Assembly (NCBI GenBank): GCA_002420315.1
Contig: DIHU01000105.1
Location: 10,073-27,399, forward strand
DNA length: 17,327 nucleotides
Origin: Akkermansiaceae bacterium UBA5688
GTDB taxonomy: Bacteria; Verrucomicrobiota; Verrucomicrobiia; Verrucomicrobiales; Akkermansiaceae
Reading direction: 5' to 3'
A program made the position numbers and the translations under genes. Below the pieces are notes generated by a model that saw nothing but the letters and a program-made list of their open reading frames with translations, was not told the DNA's origin and made no database searches. Each line of letters begins with the position of its first letter. The first letter of the stretch is position 1. Shown one piece after another: positions 6,542-16,000 of the stretch.

Positions 6542-6973
6542 ATGATTTCGCTCACCAACAACAAAGATTTGAAGCCGGAGGATTTCCCTTCGGACATCGA
6601 GGGTTTGCGGATGACCAAACAACGCCGTGAGGTGCTGGCGGTTATCCTAAGGGATCGTGATCATCCCACCGCGAACGATGTCTTTCTTCGTGCCCAAGAT
6701 CGAATGCCGACAATCTCGCTTGCGACCGTCTACAACTGCCTTGAGGCGTTGGTAAATCACACGATCGTTCGTCAAGTGAACCTTGATCGCGAGTCATCAC
6801 GCTATTGTCCCAATCTCAATGATCATTGCCACTTTCAGGATGAAGCATCTGGCAAGATTCACGACGTCGTTTTTAAAGAGGGAATCAAACTAGAGGACAT
6901 TCTTGATCTCCCGAAGGGAACTGAAATTAGTCATCTTGATATCAGCCTTAAGGGAAATTTCGGTAATAAGTAA
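6542..6973 (+). CDS. Fur-superfamily transcriptional regulator (PerR/Irr-like)
   Basis: A 143-aa protein from ATG 6542; GTG 6521 would add seven residues. It has the Fur winged helix (LRMTKQRREVLAVI...HPTANDVFLRAQ...ISLATVYNCLEAL, about 22-70) and a short dimerisation domain. By alignment to B. subtilis PerR ligands H37, D85, H91, H93 and D104, the equivalents are H41, C89, H95, H97 and D108, so one Asp is a Cys. Neither CxxC structural-zinc motif is present: after HCHF comes QDEASGKIHD where most Fur proteins have a CxxCG. This resembles the Irr branch (HxHHxx..ETG). It probably senses iron, heme or peroxide and represses the adjacent suf genes, which start 15 nt downstream. Superfamily is certain; subfamily and signal are inferred. 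Confidence 0.85.
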   Translation: MISLTNNKDLKPEDFPSDIEGLRMTKQRREVLAVILRDRDHPTANDVFLRAQDRMPTISLATVYNCLEALVNHTIVRQVNLDRESSRYCPNLNDHCHFQDEASGKIHDVVFKEGIKLEDILDLPKGTEISHLDISLKGNFGNK

Positions 6974-6988
6974 AAGTCACCCAACATC

Positions 6989-7729
6989 ATGAGCCTAACC
7001 ATCGAAAATCTCCACGCGTCTGTTGACGGAAACGAAATCTTAAAGGGTCTAAACCTTAAGATTCCTGCCGGAGAAGTGCACGCCATTATGGGTCCCAACG
7101 GATCCGGGAAATCAACGCTCTCGAAAATCATTGCTGGTCACGACGACTACGAAGTCACAGAAGGTCGTGTCCTTCTCGACGGTGTAGATATTGCCGAGCT
7201 CGAGGTGGATGAACGCTCCCGTGCCGGTATTTTTCTTGCTTTTCAATATCCCGCTGAGGTTCCTGGTGTCTCCAACGCCAACTTTCTGCGTGCCGCTCTC
7301 CAAGCCCGCCTTCCAGAAGGCGAAGAAATCGATGCCGTGGCTTTTTATAAGGACATGTATGCTAAAATGGACGAGTTGGAGATGAATCGTAAATTCACCA
7401 GCCGGTCCGTTAATGAGGGTTTTTCAGGTGGAGAGAAGAAGCGGAACGAAATCCTGCAGATGATCATGCTGGATCCTCGTTACTGCCTGCTTGATGAAAC
7501 TGACTCGGGCCTAGATATCGATGCTCTCAAGGTGGTCGCAAAAGGAGTGAACTCAATGCGATCGGACAGCCGCGGATTTTTAGTGATTACTCACTATCAG
7601 CGGTTGCTAGACTATATCAAGCCCGACCATGTTCACGTCATGGCTGACGGGCAAATCGTAAAATCCGGAGGCGCCGAACTCGCCTTAGAACTCGAGGAAA
7701 GAGGATACGACTTCCTTAAAACTGCTTAA
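6989..7729 (+). CDS. sufC: SufC, ATPase of the SufBCD Fe-S scaffold
   Basis: A 246-aa ABC-type ATPase of normal SufC length. It drives conformational change in the SufBCD complex, where Fe-S clusters are built in the cytoplasm. Walker A is GPNGSGKST (35-43). The signature is FSGGEKKRNE (from 145), the SufC form of LSGGQ. Walker B is LLDETDSGLD (167-176), also SufC-specific, and the switch histidine is in VITHYQRLL. It starts 15 nt after the regulator gene and ends 11 nt before sufB. Confidence 0.97.
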   Translation: MSLTIENLHASVDGNEILKGLNLKIPAGEVHAIMGPNGSGKSTLSKIIAGHDDYEVTEGRVLLDGVDIAELEVDERSRAGIFLAFQYPAEVPGVSNANFLRAALQARLPEGEEIDAVAFYKDMYAKMDELEMNRKFTSRSVNEGFSGGEKKRNEILQMIMLDPRYCLLDETDSGLDIDALKVVAKGVNSMRSDSRGFLVITHYQRLLDYIKPDHVHVMADGQIVKSGGAELALELEERGYDFLKTA

Positions 7730-7740
7730 CACTTTTAATA

Positions 7741-9162
7741 ATGAATTCTGAGACTGCCACCGTCAAACAGGTCGCTTTTGAAAAGGACGATCTTGGTAAC
7801 TTTTCTTTTCCGGAGAGCCATAAATTCGATGCCGGGTATGGATTGACGAAGGAGACTGTCGATTACATCTCGAAGGTTAAGGACGAGCCTGACTGGGTGA
7901 ACGAATTCCGGCACAAGGCACTGAAGACTTTTGAGTCTAAGCCGATGCCGACAAACTGGGCGACAAGGGACCTCGATAATATCGATTTTGATGCGATCCG
8001 TTACTATCTCTCGGATGGCGCTAAGCCAAAACGTTCTTGGGACGAAGTTCCTCCCGAAGTACTCGAGACTTTTGATCGTCTTGGCGTGCCCGAGCAGGAG
8101 CGTGCTTTTCTCGCTGGTGTGGAAGCACAATACGATTCCGAAGCAGCTTATTCGAATGTGAAAGAAGCGCTTGCGGATGAAGGTGTGATATTTGTGACTT
8201 GCTCGGAAGGCTTGAAAGAGCATGAGGAAATATTTCGACCTTGGTTTGGCAAAGTGATTCCAACTGGGGACAATAAATTTTCAGCTTTGAACTCCGCAGT
8301 AATGTCGGGGGGCTCTTTCATCTACATTCCTCCGGGGGTTAAAGTGAAACATCCCTTGCAGGCATACTTTCGTATCAATTCTGAGAACTTCGGCCAATTT
8401 GAGAGGACCCTTATTATTGCCGATGAAGGTGCGGAAGTGATGTATATGGAAGGGTGCACCGCTCCGAAATTTGAGACTGCGACTTTGCATTCGGCGGTCG
8501 TTGAGCTGGTTGCAATGAAGGGCGCCAAGATTCAATATATCACGGTTCAAAATTGGTCATCTAATGTGTTCAATCTTGTCACCAAGCGTGGCCTGGCTCA
8601 CGAAGATGCTGAGATTCGATGGATCGATTGTAATATTGGATCACGTCTCACCATGAAATATCCGGGTGTTGTCATGAAAGGCGAGCGCGCTCGAGGAGAG
8701 GTAATTTCTATCGCACTCGCCAACGACGGGCAGCATCAAGATACTGGTGCCAAGATGATTCACGCCGCGAACAACACGACCTCTAACGTCATTTCTAAAT
8801 CGATATCGGTTGGAGAAGGTCGTTCGACTTATCGTGGCCAGGTTCACATCCCTAAGCACCTTAAAGGGTGCAAAAACAACACCGAGTGCGACGCCTTGCT
8901 TATCAACACTAATAGTCGGACCGATACTTACCCGGCTATCTCGGTAAAGGGAAATCAGCATGTCACTCAACATGAAGCGAGTGTGAGTCAAGTTTCTGAA
9001 GAGATGCTCTTTTATATGCAGCAGCGTGGACTTTCCGAGACTCAAGCTATGTCACTTGCTGTTAATGGATTCATCAATGACCTCGTTGAAGAGTTTCCAA
9101 TGGAGTATTCGGTCGAATTGAAACGCTTGATTGATTTAGAGATGGAAGGGTCTGTCGGCTAA
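7741..9162 (+). CDS. sufB: SufB, Fe-S cluster assembly scaffold
   Basis: A 473-aa protein, near the usual SufB length (about 470-495). It is the core scaffold on which sulfur and iron are assembled with SufC and SufD. The right-handed beta-helix core is evident (SGGSFIYIPPGVKVKHPLQ, GAEVMYMEGCTAPKF, WSSNVFNLVTKRG). C383 in NNTECDALL corresponds to the sulfur-accepting Cys405 of E. coli SufB. H411-E412 in TQHEASVS correspond to the catalytic H433/E434 pair. No intein is present. It lies 11 nt after sufC and 50 nt before sufD. Confidence 0.97.
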   Translation: MNSETATVKQVAFEKDDLGNFSFPESHKFDAGYGLTKETVDYISKVKDEPDWVNEFRHKALKTFESKPMPTNWATRDLDNIDFDAIRYYLSDGAKPKRSWDEVPPEVLETFDRLGVPEQERAFLAGVEAQYDSEAAYSNVKEALADEGVIFVTCSEGLKEHEEIFRPWFGKVIPTGDNKFSALNSAVMSGGSFIYIPPGVKVKHPLQAYFRINSENFGQFERTLIIADEGAEVMYMEGCTAPKFETATLHSAVVELVAMKGAKIQYITVQNWSSNVFNLVTKRGLAHEDAEIRWIDCNIGSRLTMKYPGVVMKGERARGEVISIALANDGQHQDTGAKMIHAANNTTSNVISKSISVGEGRSTYRGQVHIPKHLKGCKNNTECDALLINTNSRTDTYPAISVKGNQHVTQHEASVSQVSEEMLFYMQQRGLSETQAMSLAVNGFINDLVEEFPMEYSVELKRLIDLEMEGSVG

Positions 9163-9169
9163 CTCAAAC

Positions 9170-9191
9170 TTGGTTTCGAAATCGAGACCAA
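9170..9191 (+). other. Intercistronic hairpin between sufB and sufD
   Basis: TTGGTTTC (9170-9177) and GAGACCAA (9184-9191) can form an 8-bp RNA stem with one G-U pair and a 6-nt loop. No T-run follows, so it is not a standard terminator. It sits in the only sizeable gap (50 bp) of the suf operon and could tune sufB mRNA stability or sufD levels. Confidence 0.35.
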
Positions 9192-9212
9192 TCCACTTAT
9201 ACACACCCTTAA

Positions 9213-10355
9213 ATGTCTGTTACTTTTGCTTCACCTGCTCTCGAGAAATTTGAGGAGCTCGATTGGCCAGCGCGCACCGATGAAAACTGGCGCTTCGGAT
9301 CTTGGAAAGAGGCTAATCTTTCTGGGCTAGAGACCGTCGGGACTGGAACGACAGGAGATCTTCCCGAGCCCCTCACGGGTTTTGATCGGCTTGTTTTTGC
9401 TAATGGTGAACTTGTTTCAGGTTCTTCTGATGCAGCCGAATTGGTTGAGGGATCCTTTGGCCCAACTTCGCGCCTTGGTTCTTCGAAACACGCTGCATTG
9501 CATGCTGCTAAGTCTAAACACACGTTGCATGTTCGGAGCGGTAGCGATCTCGCGCTTGAAGTGATCTTCTTTGTATCAGGAGAGGGATTATGTTTTTCCG
9601 GTATTGTCATCGAAGCTGAAGCTGGCGCGAAGATCAGGATCGTGAACCGGTTCATTTCTGTTGATGATTCCGCGGCTGTTGTAGTCTCCGCTACGGATGT
9701 CCGCACTGCCGAAGGTTCTAAGGTGACGTGCTTAGTGACCCAAGAACTTAACCGCGACAGTAAGTTGATTCGATTTTCTGATTCTACCTTACAGGCATCC
9801 TCTCTCGCCAAACTTGCGGTCGTGCATACCGGTGCCAAGTGGGTTCGTGAAGAAACCTACTCGACGGTCGGTGGCTCGGATGCCAAATCAGAGATTCTCT
9901 CAGTCGCTTTGCCTGATACCGGCCAGGAATATGATCAGCGGACCTTCCAGCATCATGGAGCTCGTAACACCTTTTCGGATCTTCTCTTTAAAAATACGCT
10001 CTTTGGGAAAGCGACTACGATCTTTTCTGGTCTCATCTTTGTCGACGAGGGAGCACATGGCACCGATGCTTATCAGACTTGTCGCAATCTTATGATGACG
10101 GATGAGTGTGAAGCTCACTCGATGCCTGGTCTTGAGATCAATGCCGACGATGTTAAATGCTCGCATGGAAGCACTTCGTCACGTGTCAGTGACGAGGAGA
10201 TCTTCTATCTTATGGCTCGGGGCATCTCCGCAAAGGACGCCCGTGGTTTGGTGGCGCAAGGGTTCTCGATTCAAGCGATTGAGCGCCTCGAAGACGAGCA
10301 ACTTGAAACCTTGGCAATCGAGGTAGTTTCCCGGAAATTTTCGACGGTTGAGTAA
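9213..10355 (+). CDS. sufD: SufD, Fe-S cluster assembly scaffold subunit
   Basis: A 380-aa paralogue of SufB and partner in the SufBC2D complex; it is needed for iron entry. The N-terminus (LDWPARTDENWRFGSWKEANLSGLE) is the SufD entry motif. The beta-helix and C-terminal helices follow (ARNTFSDLLFKNTLFGKATTIFSGLIFV, DEEIFYLMARGISAKDARGLVAQGF). C316 and H318 in VKCSHGS match Cys358 and His360 of E. coli SufD at the cluster-forming interface. It is the last suf gene in view. A 6-bp stem right after the stop (10357-10374) has no T-run. It converges on the sulfatase gene 53 bp away. Confidence 0.95.
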   Translation: MSVTFASPALEKFEELDWPARTDENWRFGSWKEANLSGLETVGTGTTGDLPEPLTGFDRLVFANGELVSGSSDAAELVEGSFGPTSRLGSSKHAALHAAKSKHTLHVRSGSDLALEVIFFVSGEGLCFSGIVIEAEAGAKIRIVNRFISVDDSAAVVVSATDVRTAEGSKVTCLVTQELNRDSKLIRFSDSTLQASSLAKLAVVHTGAKWVREETYSTVGGSDAKSEILSVALPDTGQEYDQRTFQHHGARNTFSDLLFKNTLFGKATTIFSGLIFVDEGAHGTDAYQTCRNLMMTDECEAHSMPGLEINADDVKCSHGSTSSRVSDEEIFYLMARGISAKDARGLVAQGFSIQAIERLEDEQLETLAIEVVSRKFSTVE

Positions 10356-10408
10356 GGTTCCTTTCAGTAGGAACAGAGGGGCTGATAGAGCCGTCAAAGT
10401 TTAAATAT

Positions 10409-11950
10409 TCAGCTCCCTTTTGCCATCTTCATCGGTGGAGCTTCGTAATGTTCACGGAGGCGGTGAAATTCTTTGGTAAGCTGTTTTCTGATTTTGGAGT
10501 ATGACGGATTATCGTGGACGCTTTTGAGTTCCTGCGGATCTTTGATAAGATCAAAGAGCTGCCATTCGTTGGTTTCGGGAAGGTAGAAAAGTTTGTGTGT
10601 TTCGGTGCGAACTCCGAAGTGTTGAGGAACGTTGTGCTCACCTCTTTCGTAGTAGGAATAGTAGAGCGATTTTCGCCATCCCTCGGCATTTCCTTGGAGT
10701 GTGGGAAGAATAGAGTTTCCTTGAATCTCAGGGGGGATTGCGACCCCGGCTGCTTCAAGGAAGGTGGGTGCGTAGTCAATGTTTTGAATCATTTCTTTGG
10801 GGCGTGAGCCGGGCTCGGTGACGCCGGGCCAGCGGATGGCAAAGGGCATTTTGAATGATTCTTCGAACATCCAGCGCTTGTCATACCAACCATGCTCGCC
10901 AAGATAAAAACCTTGGTCGGAGGCGTAAACGACGATCGTGTTTTCAGTAAGGCCATTTTTGTCAAGGTAGTCTAGCATGCGGCCCACGCTTTCATCTACC
11001 GCTTTCACAGTGGCGAGATAGTTCTTCATGTAGCGCTGGTATTTCCAGCGCACGATGTCCTTGTGGGTCATAGTAGGCACCTTCTCGATGAAGGCTCTGT
11101 TCTCAGGGCCGAAGTGGGCGTCCCATCTTGTTTTCTGGGGCTTGGTCATGCGCCGGTATTCCACAGTGGGGTAGCGATCGGGTCCCGGGAGCTTGATTCC
11201 GTTACGCTCATCTTTGCGGACCTTGGCGTCGTAAGCCCAGTCGAAGTGGCGGTCGATTTCCATTTCGTTTTTGGCAAGCGTTCCGCTTCGTTTTTGATAG
11301 TCATCGAAAAGAGTGGGGGGCTCGGGGATGGTGACTCCATCGAAGGCTTTGAGATGACGAAGTGCGGGCGCGAAGGTCCGGTGGGGGGCCTTGTGCTGGC
11401 ACATGAGGAAGAAGGGTTTTTCCTTATCTCGCTTGTCGAGCCACTTGATCGCTTTGTCAGTGGTGATGTCGGTGCAGTAGCCGTTGAACTTTTTGATGCT
11501 TCCGTCCATTTGTTTGAAGACGGGATTGTAGTAGTTGCCTTGACCAGGAAGGATTTCCCAGTAGTCAAAACCAATGGGGTCTGAAACGAGGTGCCACTTA
11601 CCAATGACGGCAGTGCTATAGCCGCATCCTTGGAGGGCTTTTGAGAGAGTCCACTGTGATTGATCAAGGCCCTTTCCGGTGTTGCGAAGGAAGCCATTTT
11701 TGTGGCTGTGTTTTCCAGTCATGATGGTGGCTCGGGAGGGGCCGCAGATGGAATTTCCGCAAAATGAGTTCTCAAAAATTGCTCCGGTAGCAGCAAGGCG
11801 ATCGATGTTTGGAGTGGGGGCGATTTTCGCTAGATCGCCGCCATAGGCCGAGATCGAACGCAAGGCATGATCGTCCGAAAAGAGGAAGAGGATATTGGGC
11901 TGTTTGGCCTGAACTAGCGAGGCGCAAGCGAGGAAAGTAAGTAGTTTCAT
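10409..11950 (-). CDS. Exported type I sulfatase (formylglycine-dependent)
   Basis: A 513-aa arylsulfatase-family (S1) enzyme with a signal peptide (MKLLTFLACASLVQA). It removes sulfate esters, probably from sulfated polysaccharides, in the periplasm or outside. The maturation motif C69-G-P-S-R73 is present; Cys is converted to formylglycine by an FGE or anSME maturase not in the window. Other active-site residues are D26-D27 (metal), R73, K80, K118-x-H120, H190 in KAPHR, D345-Q346 in SDQGFYLGEHG, and K358. A Gln at 346 where Asn or His is more usual is a small variation. The C-terminus is a normal short subdomain. It is transcribed alone and convergent with sufD. Exact substrate cannot be told from motifs. 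Confidence 0.93.
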   Translation of the reverse strand: MKLLTFLACASLVQAKQPNILFLFSDDHALRSISAYGGDLAKIAPTPNIDRLAATGAIFENSFCGNSICGPSRATIMTGKHSHKNGFLRNTGKGLDQSQWTLSKALQGCGYSTAVIGKWHLVSDPIGFDYWEILPGQGNYYNPVFKQMDGSIKKFNGYCTDITTDKAIKWLDKRDKEKPFFLMCQHKAPHRTFAPALRHLKAFDGVTIPEPPTLFDDYQKRSGTLAKNEMEIDRHFDWAYDAKVRKDERNGIKLPGPDRYPTVEYRRMTKPQKTRWDAHFGPENRAFIEKVPTMTHKDIVRWKYQRYMKNYLATVKAVDESVGRMLDYLDKNGLTENTIVVYASDQGFYLGEHGWYDKRWMFEESFKMPFAIRWPGVTEPGSRPKEMIQNIDYAPTFLEAAGVAIPPEIQGNSILPTLQGNAEGWRKSLYYSYYERGEHNVPQHFGVRTETHKLFYLPETNEWQLFDLIKDPQELKSVHDNPSYSKIRKQLTKEFHRLREHYEAPPMKMAKGS

Positions 11951-12095
11951 GGTGGGATCTTGATCTCTTTTTGGAGCTTCACATGGGGAGACTAAAACGC
12001 CAAGTCGCTTCAGAGCCTGTAAGTCGCCAGTCCTTCTGAGAGGTGAAGAGGAAACGGATCAAGTTTAAGAAGCGAGACAGAAGCTCAAGATCACG

Positions 12096-12129
12096 AAAAA
12101 GCCAGCTGGCCGGTCAGGCGCAGCTGGCT
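12096..12129 (-). terminator. Intrinsic terminator of the LamG/PEP-CTERM gene
   Basis: AGCCAGCTG (12100-12108) and CAGCTGGCT (12121-12129) form a perfect 9-bp stem around a 12-nt loop. On the minus strand the stem is followed by a short T-run (A-run at 12096-12100 on the plus strand). It is placed 27 bp after the stop of the minus-strand gene at 12156. A-rich sequence also lies on the other side (12132-12138), so plus-strand activity is possible. The rest of the 205-bp gap up to the sulfatase start holds nothing I recognise beyond its presumed promoter. Confidence 0.75.
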
Positions 12130-12155
12130 GTGAAAAAATTTACCCCGTGGGCCTT

Positions 12156-12836
12156 CTATCGTCTGCGACCGAGAAGCGCCAGAGCGGCGAGCCCGGAGAG
12201 TAGTAAACTTGAGGGCTCAGGAATACTCCAAGCATTTGAGTGAGACAAAATATCGGAATCGGAGAGCGCGCTGTTGAAAGTCGTAACACGAGAAATCGTG
12301 CCGATCATTCCTTCATTTCCACCATCGGAAACATTCCCTAAATGTCCTGGCCCAGTGGGCATCTCAAAGGTAGCTCCGGCAATGGAATCCGTGGCAGCAC
12401 CATTGATGAATAGATCCATTGTGCCAGTTGCTTGAGTCCAACGGTAGGTGACGTGTGTGTCTTCAGTGGGAGAAGCTGCACCGGGAGCTGAAAAGGTATT
12501 GTCAGCAACACCTGCCCGGGTAAATCCAAGAGCTCCAGTATCAGCCCATTGCTCGTAGCGGAGGCTGTTTCCTGCGTTAGAATCCGCTCTCCCGATATAT
12601 CCATTATTACCCCCAGCGACTGGGTCTCCACTTAGAATGAACTCAAAAGTGGCGTCACCAGAAATTGCCCCAAAATCGAATAGCTCGATATTTGATCCGT
12701 CAAAGGTGGCGGCTGTTGTGCTTCGCGCGGTAAAGCCAGAGCCCGCGATCGCGGTATCGTAAGCTGCCAAACTGGCACCGTGGAGGGAGCTGGTGGCCAG
12801 GAGTAAAATCCCAACAGGAATGATTTTTTTTATCAT
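12156..12836 (-). CDS. LamG-like secreted protein with PEP-CTERM sorting signal
   Basis: A 226-aa exported protein. The signal peptide is MIKKIIPVGILLLATSSLHG (cleavage near A21). A single LamG/concanavalin A-like jelly-roll domain follows at about 45-200 (FDGSNIELFDFG...DATFEFILSGD...RYEQW...HVTYRWTQATGTMDLFINGA...GTISRVTTFNSALSDSDI). The end is a complete PEP-CTERM signal: IPEPSSLLLSGLAALALLGRRR, that is the Pro-Glu-Pro motif, a membrane helix and an Arg cluster. Such proteins are processed by exosortase (not in the window) and reach the surface or matrix. The core 195 bp is almost identical to the gene at 16944, but the first 48 residues are unrelated. It is divergent from the FG-GAP gene. 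Confidence 0.9.
   Translation of the reverse strand: MIKKIIPVGILLLATSSLHGASLAAYDTAIAGSGFTARSTTAATFDGSNIELFDFGAISGDATFEFILSGDPVAGGNNGYIGRADSNAGNSLRYEQWADTGALGFTRAGVADNTFSAPGAASPTEDTHVTYRWTQATGTMDLFINGAATDSIAGATFEMPTGPGHLGNVSDGGNEGMIGTISRVTTFNSALSDSDILSHSNAWSIPEPSSLLLSGLAALALLGRRR
12498..12692 (-). repeat. Inverted repeat arm A: LamG core
   Basis: This is the minus-strand counterpart of 17133-17327. Aligned over 195 nt there are 9 differences (about 95% identity), all third-position and synonymous. The visible match stops at codon AAT of NIELF: the codon before differs (Ser TCA against Thr ACG), and signal peptides and upstream DNA are dissimilar. The arm may continue beyond the window on the other copy. 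Confidence 0.9.
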
Positions 12837-12956
12837 GGTAATAATTCTTTAAGGAAACCTAGAGACAGTCGTCCCGACGAGATAGAAACGAATTCCAACC
12901 CATATAACAATCAAAAAACATATGATTATAGATTCTCCATTTAATGAATGGGATGA

Positions 12957-12972
12957 AATCGATTAATCGATT
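12957..12972. promoter_or_regulatory. 16-bp perfect palindrome in divergent intergenic region
   Basis: AATCGATTAATCGATT is a perfect palindrome. It lies between the divergent LamG gene (starts 12836) and the FG-GAP gene (starts 13048), where it could bind a dimeric regulator controlling both. A shorter dyad, TCGTC-CC-GACGA (12869-12880), is also present, nearer the LamG start. The rest of this 211-bp A/T-rich gap shows no other feature; no promoter elements could be called with confidence. Confidence 0.4.
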
Positions 12973-13047
12973 AAAAATTGAATGGTTTCGCGCAGCCTCC
13001 AGAATTTTATTTCTGCGGCATGATTTGGTTTATGCTAGCCTCGGTTA

Positions 13048-16000
13048 ATGAAGCTTTGTAGTGCTCAATTTACCTTTGGGCGAAGGTTTGACTGGTTTGT
13101 TGCTAAGGCGCTCCTTTTTGGGAGTCAGCTTTCTTTTGCTGAATCTATTTCTTCTCATGTTGATTTGCCCGAAGTTGAGAAACCTCTGGCTGATAAACGT
13201 TTCCGTGAAGTTCCTTCCGGCGAATCTGGCATCAATTTCATAAATAGTTGGAAGGCTCCACAAGACTATGAACGTGCTCTGACTCTATCATTTGTAGCGG
13301 GAGGAGTTGCGGTGGGAGACTATGATGATGACGGACGTCCTGATCTTTATTTGACGAGGCCTTTTGGTGGTGGACAGCTTTACCGAAATTTGGGTGATTT
13401 TAAATTCGAAGACGTGACGAAGAGGTGCGGGCTTGCCGGGGAGGAATTTTGGCAGGCTTCACCGAGTTTTGTGGACATCGATGGCGATGGAGATTTGGAT
13501 TTATATGTCTGTGCCTTTGACGCGGCTAACCGACTTTACCTAAACGAAAAGGGGGTTTTCAAAGAGTGTGCAAAAGAAGCAGGGCTCAACTTCAAGGGGT
13601 TTAGCGTGAATATGGCGTTCGCGGACTATGATTTAGATGGTGATCTTGATGGCTATCTCCTGACGAATCGTCCGTTCTCGCCTGACGAAAATTACAGTGT
13701 GAGCGATCGTGCGACTGCAAACCGGGTTTATCGCCAGTTGCAAAAAGATGCGAAGGGGAATTTTATTATGCCGGATCACTTACGGGAGATTTTTGAGGTG
13801 GTTTGGAATCCGGCTGGCCAGATGCATATGTTCATCAGGGCGGGTCAGTATGATCATCTTTATCGTAATGATGGTCCGGTCGAGAAGGGCGGAGTTCCGC
13901 GTTTTACCGACGTCACCGAGGTCGCAGGATTGAAGGACAACGGGATGGGGCTGTCCGCGACTTGGTTTGACTACGATGCCGATGGCTATCCTGACCTTTT
14001 CGTGGCAAACGATTATTATGGGGCGGATCATTTATTCCACAATGATGGCGATGGGACTTTTTCCGAAGTCACTTTGGAAGCCTTACCTCACACTCCTTGG
14101 TATTCGATGGGATCAAACGTTGCGGATCTGAACAATGACGGGCTCCTGGATTTCATGGGTTCTGATATGATGGGAACCAATCATTTTCGCCAAAAAGTGG
14201 GGATGGGAAATATGAGTCAGAACGCTTGGTTCTTGGATCACGCACAGCCAAGGCAATATATGCGGAACTCGGTCTACATGAATACGGGGCTAGGGCGCTT
14301 TATGGAAGCGGCCCACATGACCGGGCTCGCCAAATCGGACTGGACTTGGGCGTTGAAGTTTGGGGATCTTGATAACGATGGGCATGTCGATCTCTTCATT
14401 GGAAATGGGATGACAGGGGATTTTTTTAATAGCGACATCACTGTGGCGATGCGAAACGGAACTTATCTTCCAGATCATGTGGACGAAGAAAGGCCGCCTC
14501 CCAAGAAAGATACTAACTTGGCATTTCGAAATCTTGGTAATCTTAGATTTGAGAACGTCGGTGAAAGCTGGGGGTTGGCCAAGGCGGCTGCGAGTTTTGG
14601 TGTAGCGATGGGAGATCTGGATGGGGATGGAGATCTTGATCTAGTGGTGAACAATTTTGAAGACCCAGTGAGCCTGTATTGCAATGATTCACCTGGCGAA
14701 AACCATCGTGTGAAGATTCAGTTGAAGGGGAAAAAGAATCGCTATGGGATAGGAGCGACCTTAAAGGCGATCATGGCAGATGGGGAAATATTGACGCGAT
14801 ACCTTACGTTGTCGCGGGGTTTCTATGCATCGGACGATCCCGTTGTTCATTTTGGGTTAGGCGAGAATCAGCAGATCGGGGAGCTACAAATCGCTTGGCC
14901 AGGTGGCGTAACCCAGAGCATTAAAGAACTGCCTGCTGATCGTTTTTACACCATTACGGAGCCTGAAAAATCTGCCCTCGTGAACCCAATTAGAGAGGCT
15001 CCGCTTTTCACCCGGATGGGAATGCCTCCTGGCGGGAAACACTTCGAAATGACTTTCGATGATTTCGCCCGCCAGCCTCTTCTTCCACAAAAGTATTCGC
15101 AGCTTGGTCCGGGAGTCGCGTGGGGTGATGTTGATGGTGATGGCGATGATGATGTGTTCATTGGGCAAGGTCGTGGTTTTGGTGGACGGCTGTATTCTAA
15201 CGAAAATGGCAAATTTGAGGGTCGTTCTTTCGATTGCTTCAAAACCGACAAGGACTGCGAGGATATGGCACCGCTGTTTTTTGATTCAGACGGTGATGGA
15301 GACCGCGATCTTTATGTAGTGAGCGGGGGTGTGGAGTGTGAGCCCGGGGCCGCGGTGTTGTTGGATCGCCTTTATTTGAACGATGGGAAGGGGAATTTTT
15401 CGAAAGCCCCGGCTTCAGCTCTCCCAGGGGCGGCAGAGAGCGGAAGTGTGGTGTGTGCGGCGGATTTTGATCGTGACGGGGATACCGATCTATTTGTGGG
15501 TGGTCGGGTCATTCCTGGCCGATACCCGGAGGTCCCCGCGAGTCAGCTCTTGGTCAATGACGGGAAGGGGGGTTTTTCGAACGCAACCCCTGATTCACTT
15601 GCTAAAACCGGACTGGTTACAAGTGCGCTTTGGTCAGATGTCAATGCCGACGGCTGGGTTGATCTTTTGGTGACTCATGAATGGGGGCCGGTGAAGGTGT
15701 TCCGAAATCATGAGGGACGATTGCTAGATGAAACCAAGGGAAGTGGGGTTGAAGAGCTCCTTGGTTGGTGGAATAGCATTGCGGCAGGGGATATCGATGC
15801 TGATGGCGACCTCGACTACGCGGTTGGAAATGTGGGTCTAAATTCCAAGTATCATGCGTCCAATGCCCATCCAGTCCTCCTTTATTACGGGGATATGGAT
15901 GATGCCGGGCGCCCCAAGATTGTGGAAGCCGAGTATGAGGGAAAGACTCTCTATCCGGTCCGCGGCCGCAGCTGTTCCAGTAATGCGATGCCCGGCCTGA

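Noticed and set aside
10357..10374. Hairpin right after sufD as a terminator
   Set aside because: GTTCCT/AGGAAC gives only a 6-bp stem with no T-run after it on either strand; too weak to call an intrinsic terminator.
12043..12243. Small basic plus-strand frame between the sulfatase and LamG genes
   Set aside because: It runs through the intrinsic terminator and overlaps the C-terminal coding end of the LamG gene. Its composition is just the reverse of that sequence.
13048..13140. Tat export signal on the large FG-GAP protein
   Set aside because: There is an RR pair (GRRFDWF), but the residues after it do not fit the S/T-R-R-x-F-L-K pattern; a Sec signal is the simpler reading.
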